From: DASPFV01 sp035620975
GTDB taxonomy: Bacteria > Acidobacteriota > Vicinamibacteria > Vicinamibacterales > 2-12-FULL-66-21
Assembly: GCA_035620975.1 (NCBI GenBank)
Contig: DASPFV010000262.1
Span: 1-6,361 of the forward strand
Reading direction: 5' to 3'
Length of the DNA stretch: 6,361 nt
The notes beneath the pieces are model-generated. The model was not told the DNA's origin. It saw only the letters and a list, made by a program, of their open reading frames with translations, and ran no database searches. The translations under genes were made by a program, and so were the position numbers. This document shows positions 1-6,071 of this stretch, piece after piece; within the stretch, counting starts at the first letter, position 1, and each line of letters opens with the position of its first letter.

Positions 1-84
1 GAAGTCGTAGCTGACCTTCTGTGCCAGCGTTCCTGCCGCCGCCAGCATCACGGCGACCGCGGTGGCCACAACTGTCTTTCGCAT
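1..84 (-). CDS. N-terminus of an exported protein, probably DUF4136 family (partial)
   Basis: The minus strand opens with ATG at 84-82 and reads 28 codons without a stop to the window edge, so only the N-terminus is present. The peptide begins MRKTVVATAVAVMLAAAG and continues TLAQKVSYDF. That is a typical Sec signal peptide: a basic start, a hydrophobic core at residues 5-17 and likely cleavage after LA at about residue 21. The mature start QKVSYDF resembles the opening of DUF4136 proteins, small secreted or lipid-anchored envelope proteins of unknown role that often begin with a similar V-x-Y-D segment. A ribosome binding site GAAAGGAC lies at 98-91, with about 8 nt between AGGA and the start. 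The gene is transcribed away from the plus-strand cluster. The signal peptide is clear; the family call rests on few residues and is tentative. Confidence 0.7.
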   Translation of the reverse strand, partial: MRKTVVATAVAVMLAAAGTLAQKVSYDF

Positions 85-243
85 GGATCTGTCCTTTCGT
101 CCGGCGTGTGGCTTCGCCCCACACCTGGTGCGCTTTCACCGATGGACAGAATGCGGCTGCAAGGGACGGTCCGTGCAGCCCGGCTTGCCGTGTCCCCCGG
201 CAGGCTTGCGCCAGCCGTGTACGAGCGTCCGACGTGTCCGGCA

Positions 244-272
244 TTCCGGAGGAACTCCGGAAACGCGGAGGC
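244..272. repeat. Copy 1 of a 16-base palindromic hairpin element plus GGAGGC
   Basis: TTCCGGAG (244-251), loop GAA, CTCCGGAA (255-262) forms a perfect 8-bp hairpin. The 16-mer TCCGGAGGAACTCCGG at 245-260 recurs exactly at 6044-6059. In both places it is followed six bases later by GGAGGC (267-272 here). The six bases between are different. The pair may represent a dispersed REP-like intergenic element; that is inference from two copies. Confidence 0.55.
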
Positions 273-370
273 TCCTGACGGAGGTGGCTCGATCCGCTGC
301 GCCGGGTGGGGCGCACAGCGACGGGCGGGGTCCCAGCTTTCCGGACGTGCCGACCCGACCCTCCTTCGGG

Positions 371-376
371 TACACT
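371..376 (+). promoter_or_regulatory. Possible -10 box (TACACT) for the plus-strand cluster
   Basis: TACACT matches four of the six bases of the sigma-70 -10 consensus TATAAT and stands out in an otherwise GC-rich region. It would place a transcription start near 383, giving a leader of about 85 nt before the first gene. There is no good -35 hexamer 16-18 nt upstream, so this is a weak call. Confidence 0.2.
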
Positions 377-467
377 CCCTGCTCTCAGCCCAGCGTCCGG
401 GTGTTCGGAGATTCGTGTGCCGGGCGGCACCCGGGGTCCCGGTTGCGCCCGCTTGCATGAACCGGGG

Positions 468-878
468 ATGGTGGAAAGCGTGTCTATCCAGATGCGGTCT
501 GACGGCGACAGCGTCTATCGGCTCGAGGTGTCCGGCCAGTTGCGCAAGGACGATCTCGAACGCTGCCAGGACGTGCTGATTCGCGAGATGGCCCGGGTGG
601 GACCGGTGAAGCTGCTCTTCGTGCTTCGCGACTTCGAGGGCTGGAACCCGGACGACGGCTGGAACGATCTGGGCTTCTACATCAGGCACGGACACGACAT
701 CGCGCGGCTTGCCATCGTCGGCGACGAGAGGTGGCGGAGCGAGGCGCTGATGTTCGCCGGTGCGGACCTCCGGGACGCACCCGTGGAATACTTCGAGCCC
801 GGCGCGGAAGCGGAGGCCCGCGCGTGGCTGTCGGCGTCCAGTGCCGGGACGCATTCGCAGAAAGGGAAGTCGCTGTGA
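468..878 (+). CDS. SpoIIAA-like (STAS-fold) cytosolic protein
   Basis: A 136-residue soluble protein with no signal peptide. Its pattern fits the SpoIIAA-like family (PF11964): an N-terminal strand pair SVYRLEVSGQL (15-25), the segment VGPVKLLFVLRDFEGW (44-59), a helix with a basic and histidine-rich stretch (FYIRHGHDIARLAIVG, 70-85), and the typical C-terminal end VEYFEPGAEAEARAWL (106-121). Family members are small alpha/beta proteins with a STAS-type fold. Some are thought to bind lipid-like ligands; no enzymatic role is established. The ATG at 468 has only a weak GGGG just before it. GTG 471, GTG 480 (with GGAAAG nearby) and ATG 492 are in frame and possible. The last 15 residues lie beyond the domain. 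The stop overlaps the start of the next gene by 4 nt, which suggests translational coupling. Confidence 0.85.
   Translation: MVESVSIQMRSDGDSVYRLEVSGQLRKDDLERCQDVLIREMARVGPVKLLFVLRDFEGWNPDDGWNDLGFYIRHGHDIARLAIVGDERWRSEALMFAGADLRDAPVEYFEPGAEAEARAWLSASSAGTHSQKGKSL
862..869 (+). promoter_or_regulatory. Ribosome binding site for the GTG start at 875
   Basis: AAGGGAAG lies inside the end of the upstream gene, with about 7 nt between GGGA and GTG 875. It fixes the start of the large secreted protein: the residues after it form a signal peptide, while the in-frame extension back to 731 is antisense-like and arginine-rich and overlaps the SpoIIAA-like gene. Confidence 0.65.
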
Positions 879-3253
879 TCACCCGACTGAAACGCCCGCG
901 TCGCCTCGTGGCCGCCGTGGCGGTCTTCACCCTGCTCGTGCCGCCGTCGTCGGCGCTGCTGGCGCGCCAGCAGCAACCGGCTGCAAAGCCCCCGGCGTCG
1001 CCGGCGCCTGCGCAGCCAGCGACCGCCAAGCCGGCGGCGACGCCCGCGTCGGCGGCCACGCCGGCAGTCGTCGATGGCGGATGGCCACGGATCTACGACA
1101 CGAAGAGCGGCGGCAGCATTCTCGTGTACCAGCCGCAGATCGCCAGCTGGGAGGGGCAGAAGCACATGGTCGGCTACGCCGCGGTCTCCTACCGCGCCAA
1201 GGCAGCCGACAAACCGGCCCTGGGCACGATCAGACTCGAATCGGACACGAGCGTGTCCCTGAGCGAGCGGCTGGTGAGGTTCGCGCCGATGAAGATCACC
1301 GAGGTGAACTTCCAGACGATACCGAAGGACCAGGTGCGCGAGGTCGTCGCCCAGATCGAGGAGGCGATTCCCGACGACGATCGGCTCATCGCGCTCGATC
1401 GCGTTCTCGCCAACCTCGACAAGAGCCGGATCATGCCGAAGAACGTCGACGGCATCAAGGCAGACCCGCCGGCGATCTTCTTCAGCAAGACACCCGCGGT
1501 CATCGTGAACCTCGACGGCGAGCCGATCTGGAGCCCGATCAAGGAGAACGACCTGAAGTTCGCCGTGAACACCAACTGGGACCTCTTCCAGCACACGCCG
1601 ACCAGCACGTACTACCTGCGCCACAACGACTCGTGGCTGAAGGCGACTGACCTGAAGGGCGCGTGGTCGCCGGCCGGGAAGCTGCCGGAGAGCTTTGCCA
1701 AGTTGCCGGCCGAGGAAAACTGGAAGGAGGTCAAGTCGACCCTGCCTGGCAAGCCCCTCAAGACGGCTCCGAAGGTGTTCGTGAGCCTCCAGCCGGGCGA
1801 GCTGATCCTGCTCACCGGCGAACCGAGCTACCTCCTGGTCCCGGGCACGAACCTGCTGTGGGTGCGCAACACCGAGAGCGACGTGTTCCGGCTGGGCAAG
1901 ACCGGTGCGGTCTACTACCTGGTCGCCGGCCGGTGGTTCTCGGCGCCCGACTTCACGGGACCCTGGACGTTTGCGACGCCGTCCCTGCCGGAGGACTTCA
2001 AGAAGATCCCGCTCGAGCACGACCGTTCGCGCGTGCTGGCATCGGTGCCGGGCACCGATCAGGCGGCCGAAGCCGTCCTGCTCGCGCAGATTCCGCAGAC
2101 CGCGCGGGTGAACAAGAAGGAGCTGAAAGCACCCGACGTGGCCTTCCAGGGCGATCCGCAGTTCGCGCCGATCGAGAAGACCACCGTGCAGCGTGCGGTG
2201 AACACGGACAAGGACGTTTTCAAGGTGGGCGAGCTGTACTACATGTGCTACCAGGGCGTGTGGTTCGTCGGCAAGAGCGGATCGGGACCGTGGGAGGTCG
2301 CCGAATCGGTGCCGTCCCAGATCTACGAGATTCCAGTCAGCTCGCCGGCCCACCACGTGACCTACGTCACGATCGAGGAAGACGACGATGACGACTGGGT
2401 CGTCTATGCGGCCGCGGCAGGGTACACCGGGATGATGATCGGCTGGGGCTGCACGATGTGGGGCACGGGGTGGTATTACCCGCCGTATTGGGGGTATGGC
2501 GCCTACTATCCCTACTACTATCCCCACTTCCCGACCTACGGCTACTCGGCCTGGTACAACCCGTGGACCGGGGCCTACGGCCGCAGCGCCGTGGCCTACG
2601 GCCCTTACGGCGGCGCCGGTGTCGGCGCACGGTACAACCCGCGGACCGGCACGTATGCCCGCGGTGCGGCCGCGTGGGGCCCGTACGGCGCGCGCGGAGT
2701 CGCCCAGGCGTACAACCCGCGCACCGGCACCTACGCCGCGACCCGTCAGGGCTCCAGCGTATACGGAAGCTGGGGCTCGACAGCGGTGCAGCGCGGCGAC
2801 GATTGGGCCGTGACCAACCGTTACACCAACCGCCGTACCGGCACGACGACCCGCACGGTCAGGACCGACGAGGGCTCCGCGGTCACACGCAGGGGCGCCG
2901 GGGGTGGCGCAGTGGGTGTCGGCGAGGGGGGCAACGTCTACGCGGGCCGCGACGGCAACGTCTACCGCCGGGAGGACGGCACGTGGCAGAAGTACGACAA
3001 CGGGAGCTGGTCGAACACCGACCGCCAGCCCTCCGAGCGCCCGACGCCGCGGGACAGCGCGGCCACAGCGGGTACGCGTGATCGCAGCACCGTCGATCGG
3101 AGCACGACCGATCAGTTGAACCGCGACTCCGCCGCCCGCCGGGAGGGGACCCAGCGCACGCGTGACTACGGGAGTTATCGAAGCGCGCCGACGACCCGGA
3201 GCGCCGGCAGCTACCGAGGCGGGGGCATGCGCGGCGGAGGACGGCGCCGGTGA
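875..3253 (+). CDS. Large secreted repeat-rich protein of unknown function
   Basis: A 792-residue exported protein. A Sec signal peptide spans about residues 1-30 (basic R/K run at 4-10, hydrophobic 11-22), followed by a Pro/Ala linker (35-66). Residues 69-190 form a conserved-looking module beginning GWPRIYD and containing VYQPQIASWEG (84-94). Three divergent repeats of about 80-90 residues start near 199, 299 and 399. They share an NT-x3-D-x-F motif (232, 332, 443), a YY-x-W strand pair (246, 347, 455) and a (G)-x-W ending near LP-x-F-x-(K/I)-P. After an acidic run (501-507) come an aromatic/glycine segment (508-562) rich in Trp and Tyr, three YNPxTGxY repeats spaced 26 residues apart (561, 587, 613), and a Gly/Arg/Ser-rich tail ending GGGRRR. 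From memory, similar proteins are sometimes labelled 'carbohydrate-binding family V/XII', but no catalytic site or proven binding domain is visible. It is probably surface-associated or periplasmic. Confidence 0.85.
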   Translation: MITRLKRPRRLVAAVAVFTLLVPPSSALLARQQQPAAKPPASPAPAQPATAKPAATPASAATPAVVDGGWPRIYDTKSGGSILVYQPQIASWEGQKHMVGYAAVSYRAKAADKPALGTIRLESDTSVSLSERLVRFAPMKITEVNFQTIPKDQVREVVAQIEEAIPDDDRLIALDRVLANLDKSRIMPKNVDGIKADPPAIFFSKTPAVIVNLDGEPIWSPIKENDLKFAVNTNWDLFQHTPTSTYYLRHNDSWLKATDLKGAWSPAGKLPESFAKLPAEENWKEVKSTLPGKPLKTAPKVFVSLQPGELILLTGEPSYLLVPGTNLLWVRNTESDVFRLGKTGAVYYLVAGRWFSAPDFTGPWTFATPSLPEDFKKIPLEHDRSRVLASVPGTDQAAEAVLLAQIPQTARVNKKELKAPDVAFQGDPQFAPIEKTTVQRAVNTDKDVFKVGELYYMCYQGVWFVGKSGSGPWEVAESVPSQIYEIPVSSPAHHVTYVTIEEDDDDDWVVYAAAAGYTGMMIGWGCTMWGTGWYYPPYWGYGAYYPYYYPHFPTYGYSAWYNPWTGAYGRSAVAYGPYGGAGVGARYNPRTGTYARGAAAWGPYGARGVAQAYNPRTGTYAATRQGSSVYGSWGSTAVQRGDDWAVTNRYTNRRTGTTTRTVRTDEGSAVTRRGAGGGAVGVGEGGNVYAGRDGNVYRREDGTWQKYDNGSWSNTDRQPSERPTPRDSAATAGTRDRSTVDRSTTDQLNRDSAARREGTQRTRDYGSYRSAPTTRSAGSYRGGGMRGGGRRR
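1469..2335 (+). repeat. Three divergent ~100-residue protein repeats inside the large secreted protein
   Basis: The units span nt 1469-1708, 1769-2011 and 2069-2335 (residues 199-278, 299-379 and 399-487), with starts almost exactly 100 residues apart. Shared landmarks are a hydrophobic strand with a GEP turn in units 1 and 2, the NT-x3-D-x-F motif, YYL or YYM, a tryptophan 7-8 residues later, and an AW or PW pair after a glycine. Units 1 and 2 both end LP-x2-F-x-K-(L/I)-P; unit 3 ends more loosely with SVP and EIP. Identity is at the protein level only; the DNA has diverged, so this is an old duplication. Confidence 0.7.
2555..2776 (+). repeat. Three 26-residue YNPxTGxY repeats
   Basis: The codons for YNPWTGAYGR, YNPRTGTYAR and YNPRTGTYAA start at 2555, 2633 and 2711, giving an exact 78-nt period. 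The first two units continue with a short alanine/tyrosine run, then GPYG and a small-residue linker. The third is partly eroded, ending VYGSWG. Such Tyr/Asn/Gly repeats are common in surface proteins with extended beta-rich tails. Confidence 0.8.
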
Positions 3254-3299
3254 GACCGCGTTCCAGCGCTAACGACACGCTATTCCGGGAGAGCCTGTC

Positions 3300-3833
3300 A
3301 TGACACTGCTACGTGCGTGCGGCGCTGCGTCCGCAGCCGCTCTGCTCCTGTTGTCGGCGGCATGCGCCGGCGCGCCACGACAGAGGCCGGTCGAGGGTGG
3401 CCCGGTCGAGACGGGTGCCGGTTCGCTGACGGCCGCGCGCAAATACCTCGAAGGCCGGTGGACACTCGAGTCGTTCGAGATGTATCCGCCAGGCAAGGCT
3501 CCGATCACCCTGAAGGGCTCCGGTTCGCTCGTCTACGACGAGTTCGGAAACATGCGCATGGAGATCCGCGCCGACGAGGCGTCGTCAGACCTGCTGCGCG
3601 CCTCCGGCATCGACATCCGCGACGGCGTGATCTCCACGGATGGCCGCACCGCGGTGGACATGCAGAACCGGACGCTGACCTACGTCATCAAGGACCAGTC
3701 TCCGCTCATTCCCGGGCCGCTCGCCACGAGCCGTCCCCGCTATTGGGAGGTCACTGCGGACATCCTGACGCTCACCACGAAAGACGACGCCGGCAAACCG
3801 CTCTCGGTCGGCAGGTGGCGGCGAAGCAAGTAG
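3300..3833 (+). CDS. Lipocalin-like lipoprotein
   Basis: A 177-residue protein with a lipoprotein signal: a hydrophobic stretch (residues 9-18), then LSAAC with Cys22 as the likely lipidated residue. A short Gly/Pro-rich linker (23-40) leads to a beta-rich domain that begins GRWTLESFEMYPPGK (about 52-66) and continues with GSGSLVYDEFGNMRMEI (73-89). This G-x-W-x-L-x-S opening followed by G-x-L-x-Y-D-x-x-G-x-M is characteristic of bacterial lipocalin-like domains, small barrels that may hold hydrophobic ligands. The C-terminal strands include RYWEVTADILTLTTKD (146-161). The start has a good binding site, GGGAGAG at 3287-3293. It follows the large secreted protein by 46 nt and is probably co-transcribed. 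It would sit in the inner or outer membrane facing the periplasm. The ligand is unknown, and the exact lipocalin subfamily cannot be assigned by eye. Confidence 0.75.
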   Translation: MTLLRACGAASAAALLLLSAACAGAPRQRPVEGGPVETGAGSLTAARKYLEGRWTLESFEMYPPGKAPITLKGSGSLVYDEFGNMRMEIRADEASSDLLRASGIDIRDGVISTDGRTAVDMQNRTLTYVIKDQSPLIPGPLATSRPRYWEVTADILTLTTKDDAGKPLSVGRWRRSK

Positions 3834-3854
3834 TCGACAACCGAGAATCGCAAC

Positions 3855-3861
3855 GAGGAGG
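3855..3861 (+). promoter_or_regulatory. Strong ribosome binding site for the GTG start at 3867
   Basis: GAGGAGG, 5 nt before GTG 3867, is close to a perfect anti-Shine-Dalgarno match. It decides in favour of the GTG start, which directly yields a signal peptide. Confidence 0.75.
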
Positions 3862-3866
3862 TTTCC

Positions 3867-4442
3867 GTGCGCGTGGCAACGATAGTTCTCAGCGTCGTGA
3901 CCCTGACGGGCGCGACATCAGCCGTGGCACAGCCAGGCCGGCAGCAGGGAGCACCGGAGACGTTCACCGCGAACGCGAACGTCACGGGCGCTGCCGGCGC
4001 CGCTGCGGCCACGTTCACGGTCGTCATCAAGCGCTACACCCCGGACGCCGATCGCACCGCCGTGGAGGGTGCGCTCAAGGGCGGCGGGTACCCCGCGTTC
4101 CTGAAGGCGCTGCGCCAGGCGCCCGATGTGGGGTACGTCCAGCACGGTCCGAACCAGTTCGCGATCCGCTACGCGCGCGAGACCAGGACCCCGAAGGGCC
4201 GCACGATCGTGCTCGTGACCGAAAAGCCGATGTTCTTTCTCGGGGGGGCGGCACCCGATGCCAAGCCGCGCGAGGGCTACGAGGTTGCCCTCCTCCGCAT
4301 GGAGATCGACGACGTGGGTCTCGGCAACGGGATGATGACGGGTGCAGCGCGGGTGAAGCCGCTGCCGGAAGGCGGCGTCCAGGTGGACGACTACGCCGAG
4401 CAGCCCATCAAGCTGGTCACCGTCACACGCAAGCTCTCCTGA
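3867..4442 (+). CDS. Small secreted protein of unknown function
   Basis: A 191-residue exported protein. The GTG start is followed by RVATIVLSVVTLTGATSAVAQ, a Sec signal with probable cleavage after AVA at residue 21. After a low-complexity Ala/Gly segment (35-49), the mature part alternates strands and one clear helix. The landmarks are TFTVVIKRYTPDADR (49-63), a helical segment AVEGALKGGGYPAFLKALRQ (65-84), FAIRYARETRTPKGRTIVLVT (98-118), and YEVALLRMEIDDVGLGNG (138-155). I do not recognise a named family; it looks like a conserved domain seen as 'hypothetical protein' in Acidobacteriota. No cysteine is present, and I see no catalytic motif. It lies 33 nt after the lipoprotein gene, so it is probably in the same operon and is likely periplasmic. 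Confidence 0.8.
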   Translation: MRVATIVLSVVTLTGATSAVAQPGRQQGAPETFTANANVTGAAGAAAATFTVVIKRYTPDADRTAVEGALKGGGYPAFLKALRQAPDVGYVQHGPNQFAIRYARETRTPKGRTIVLVTEKPMFFLGGAAPDAKPREGYEVALLRMEIDDVGLGNGMMTGAARVKPLPEGGVQVDDYAEQPIKLVTVTRKLS

Positions 4443-4453
4443 CCTGCGACCGG

Positions 4454-4488
4454 GGGGGACTGCAGCGTTCTGGCGCCTGCAGTCCTTT
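4454..4488 (+). terminator. Stem-loop between the small secreted protein and the porin gene
   Basis: GGACTGCAG (4457-4465) pairs perfectly with CTGCAGTCC (4477-4485). Up to three further G-T pairs come from the preceding G run and the TTT at 4486-4488. The loop is 11 nt and can close further with an inner CG/CG. The stem resembles an intrinsic terminator but has only three T residues. It ends 3 nt before the ATG of the next gene, where no Shine-Dalgarno is visible, so it could instead control that gene's translation. Confidence 0.4.
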
Positions 4489-4491
4489 CGT

Positions 4492-5922
4492 ATGCGCTCA
4501 CGCCGCCTGTCCGGACCGCCGTGCGACAGGCCGTCGGTGTCCTGCCTGATCGCCGTCTTCATTGCCGTCCTCCTCGCGGCCACGCCGGGCGCTGCGCAGC
4601 AGGAGCTCTCGAGGACATACCTGCCCGATCGCGCCGACGAGGACTGGAGCTTCCTCAAGGACGCCCCCAGGATCGACATCTGGGATCCGCTGAAGTACGT
4701 GCCGCTCGGCCGGGAGGACTGGTTCCTAACGCTGAGCGGGGAAGTGCGCTACCGGCCTGAAGGGTTTCGCGTCCGCAGCACCGACACGCGCGACGGCGCC
4801 GTGGACAACTACCTGCTGCAGCGCTACCTGGTCGGCGCGGACGTGCACTTCGGCCGCCGGGCCCGCCTGTTCGCGGAACTGCAGAGCGGCATCATCAACG
4901 GCCGGTTCGCCTCACCGCGGCCGACCGATCGCAACAGCGTCGACCTGCATCAGCTGTTCTTCGAGTGGCGTCAGCCGGTCAGGAAGGCCCATCGTGTCCT
5001 CGTCAAGGTCGGACGGCAGGAGCTGGCAATCGGGAGCACCCGGCTGATCTCGGCGAGCCCGGGGCTGAACGTCAAGAGGAGCTTCGATGGCGCAGGAATC
5101 TTCTACCGCGCCCCCACGTGGACGGTCGTCGGAGCAGCGGCCCGGCTCGTGGACCTGAGCGCCGGGGCGTTCGACGATCGGTCTGACAGCGGCCAGCTGT
5201 TCTGGGGCGTTGCGGCCGGGCGCCGGAGCCCGCGCCTCCAGCGGGGCGAGCTGGCCGCGTACTACCTCGGGATCGATCGCGACGAGTCCGTCTACGCGCA
5301 GGGTCTCGGTCCCGAACGGCGGCACACGCTCGGCATCAAGTGGAACGGCGCGGGCGCGCGCCTGGACCTGAATTACGACGGGGTCTTCCAGTGGGGCAGG
5401 TTCAGGGACGCCGACATCAGCGCCTGGGCCTTCGCCACCGAGACGGGCTACCGGCTCGCGCGTACGGGCTGGCGTCCCCGCGTCAGCCTGCGCGTTGACA
5501 TCGCCTCCGGCGACGACGACGCTGCCGACCCGCGCCTGCAGTCGTTCAATCCATTGTTCCCGGGCAATTCCTATTCAGGCGCCGTCGGGCTGCTCGGGCC
5601 GTCCAACCTGACCGACCTCACGCCCGCCCTCATCGTCTGGCCCCGGCCCACACTGACGATCGGCTTCGAGGCTCCCAGCTACTGGCGGACCTCCGAGGCG
5701 GACGGCATCTACGCCACGGATCTGCGGCTGCTCTTTCCGCCGGCCGCCGGGACGGGGAAATATGTCGGCAGCAACCCTGGCGTTCTCGTCGTGTGGCAGG
5801 CGACGCGCCACCTGCAATTCCAGGGCGTCGTCACCCGCTTCCTTCCCGGGTCGTTCCTGGAGGACACCTTCGTCGGCTCGGGCTTCGGGTTCTACTCCGC
5901 CAGCGCGGTGTACCGCTTCTGA
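4492..5922 (+). CDS. Outer-membrane beta-barrel porin, alginate-export (AlgE-like) family
   Basis: A 476-residue protein with an N-terminal signal (basic MRSRR start, hydrophobic 18-30, likely cleavage after GAA at residue 35). The mature part has alternating amphipathic strands. Landmarks are WSFLKDAPRIDIWDPLKYVP (52-71), LTLSGEVRYRPE (79-90), YLLQRYLVGADVHFG (107-121), ARLFAELQSG (124-133), the segment LHQLFFEW (152-159), and VKVGRQELAIGSTRLIS (171-187). The GRQEL segment and the following FDGAGIFY are typical of the alginate-export family (PF13372). The chain ends SAVYRF, with the terminal aromatic residue used in barrel assembly. Family members form 16- to 18-stranded channels in the outer membrane; AlgE exports alginate, but many relatives have unknown substrates. 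No alginate synthesis genes are nearby, so the substrate is open. The start ATG is the first in frame but lacks a clear ribosome binding site; GTG 4537 is a weaker alternative. Confidence 0.85.
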   Translation: MRSRRLSGPPCDRPSVSCLIAVFIAVLLAATPGAAQQELSRTYLPDRADEDWSFLKDAPRIDIWDPLKYVPLGREDWFLTLSGEVRYRPEGFRVRSTDTRDGAVDNYLLQRYLVGADVHFGRRARLFAELQSGIINGRFASPRPTDRNSVDLHQLFFEWRQPVRKAHRVLVKVGRQELAIGSTRLISASPGLNVKRSFDGAGIFYRAPTWTVVGAAARLVDLSAGAFDDRSDSGQLFWGVAAGRRSPRLQRGELAAYYLGIDRDESVYAQGLGPERRHTLGIKWNGAGARLDLNYDGVFQWGRFRDADISAWAFATETGYRLARTGWRPRVSLRVDIASGDDDAADPRLQSFNPLFPGNSYSGAVGLLGPSNLTDLTPALIVWPRPTLTIGFEAPSYWRTSEADGIYATDLRLLFPPAAGTGKYVGSNPGVLVVWQATRHLQFQGVVTRFLPGSFLEDTFVGSGFGFYSASAVYRF

Positions 5923-5924
5923 AC

Positions 5925-6030
5925 GGTTCCGGGTTCAGAGTTCCTGGTTCAGGGTTCGGTTCCTGGTTCAAGGTTGCAGGTTCGGTTCCAGGTTCCAGGT
6001 TCTGGTTCCAGGGTTCCTGGTTCGAAGTTC
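5925..6030. repeat. Degenerate GGTTC heptad repeat
   Basis: Starting 2 nt after the porin stop, GGTTC occurs 13 times between 5925 and 6023, mostly 7 nt apart (typical units GGTTCCA, GGTTCCT, GGTTCAG), with a few 5-, 6- or 8-nt steps. One-base variants (AGTTC at 5939 and 6026, GGTTG at 5972) keep the period. It is low-complexity DNA with no coding evidence. Tracts of this kind are, from memory, frequent in Vicinamibacteria-like genomes. Confidence 0.85.
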
Positions 6031-6043
6031 CGGAGCCCGGGAG

Positions 6044-6071
6044 TCCGGAGGAACTCCGGTCCGCTGGAGGC
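6044..6071. repeat. Copy 2 of the 16-base palindromic hairpin element plus GGAGGC
   Basis: The 16-mer at 6044-6059 is identical to 245-260 and is again followed, after six unrelated bases, by GGAGGC (6066-6071). CCGGAG (6045-6050) and CTCCGG (6054-6059) form a 6-bp stem around GAA. The outer T-A pairs of copy 1 are missing here. A further CGGAG follows at nearly the same distance in both copies. Confidence 0.55.

Larger units (their letters stand above)
85..467. other. Divergent intergenic region with several hairpins
   Basis: This 383-nt stretch separates the minus-strand exported protein from the plus-strand cluster and should hold both promoters. Several open frames cross it, but none has a recognisable protein or a good start, so I call it non-coding. 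It contains inverted repeats at 106-111/119-124 (GTGTGG/CCACAC, in the 5' leader of the minus-strand gene), 183-190/198-205 (8 pairs with one G-T), and 244-251/255-262 (8 perfect pairs around GAA). A possible -10 box, TACACT, lies at 371-376, but no convincing -35 sits at the right distance. No RNA gene family was recognised. Confidence 0.6.

Noticed and set aside
306..467. Extending the SpoIIAA-like gene upstream to ATG 306
   Set aside because: The added 54 residues are Pro/Gly/Arg-rich with no similarity to the family and no ribosome binding site, and they cover the hairpins and the possible promoter.
48..854. 268-codon minus-strand open frame covering the divergent region and the SpoIIAA-like gene
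   Set aside because: It would overlap both the true minus-strand signal peptide gene and the SpoIIAA-like domain, and its composition is that of an antisense shadow.
677..2527. Long minus-strand open frame (616 codons) opposite the large secreted protein
   Set aside because: Its product is rich in Arg, with long runs of R and no recognisable domain, and it lies antisense to a gene with a signal peptide and clear repeats. Such frames are a usual by-product of high GC content.
3317..4549. 410-codon plus-strand open frame spanning the lipoprotein and small secreted genes
   Set aside because: The product is Arg/Gly/His-rich low-complexity sequence in a shifted frame. The two real genes it covers each have a ribosome binding site and an export signal.
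5925..6030. CRISPR array
   Set aside because: The units are about 7 nt with no spacers of 25-40 nt, and no cas gene is present.
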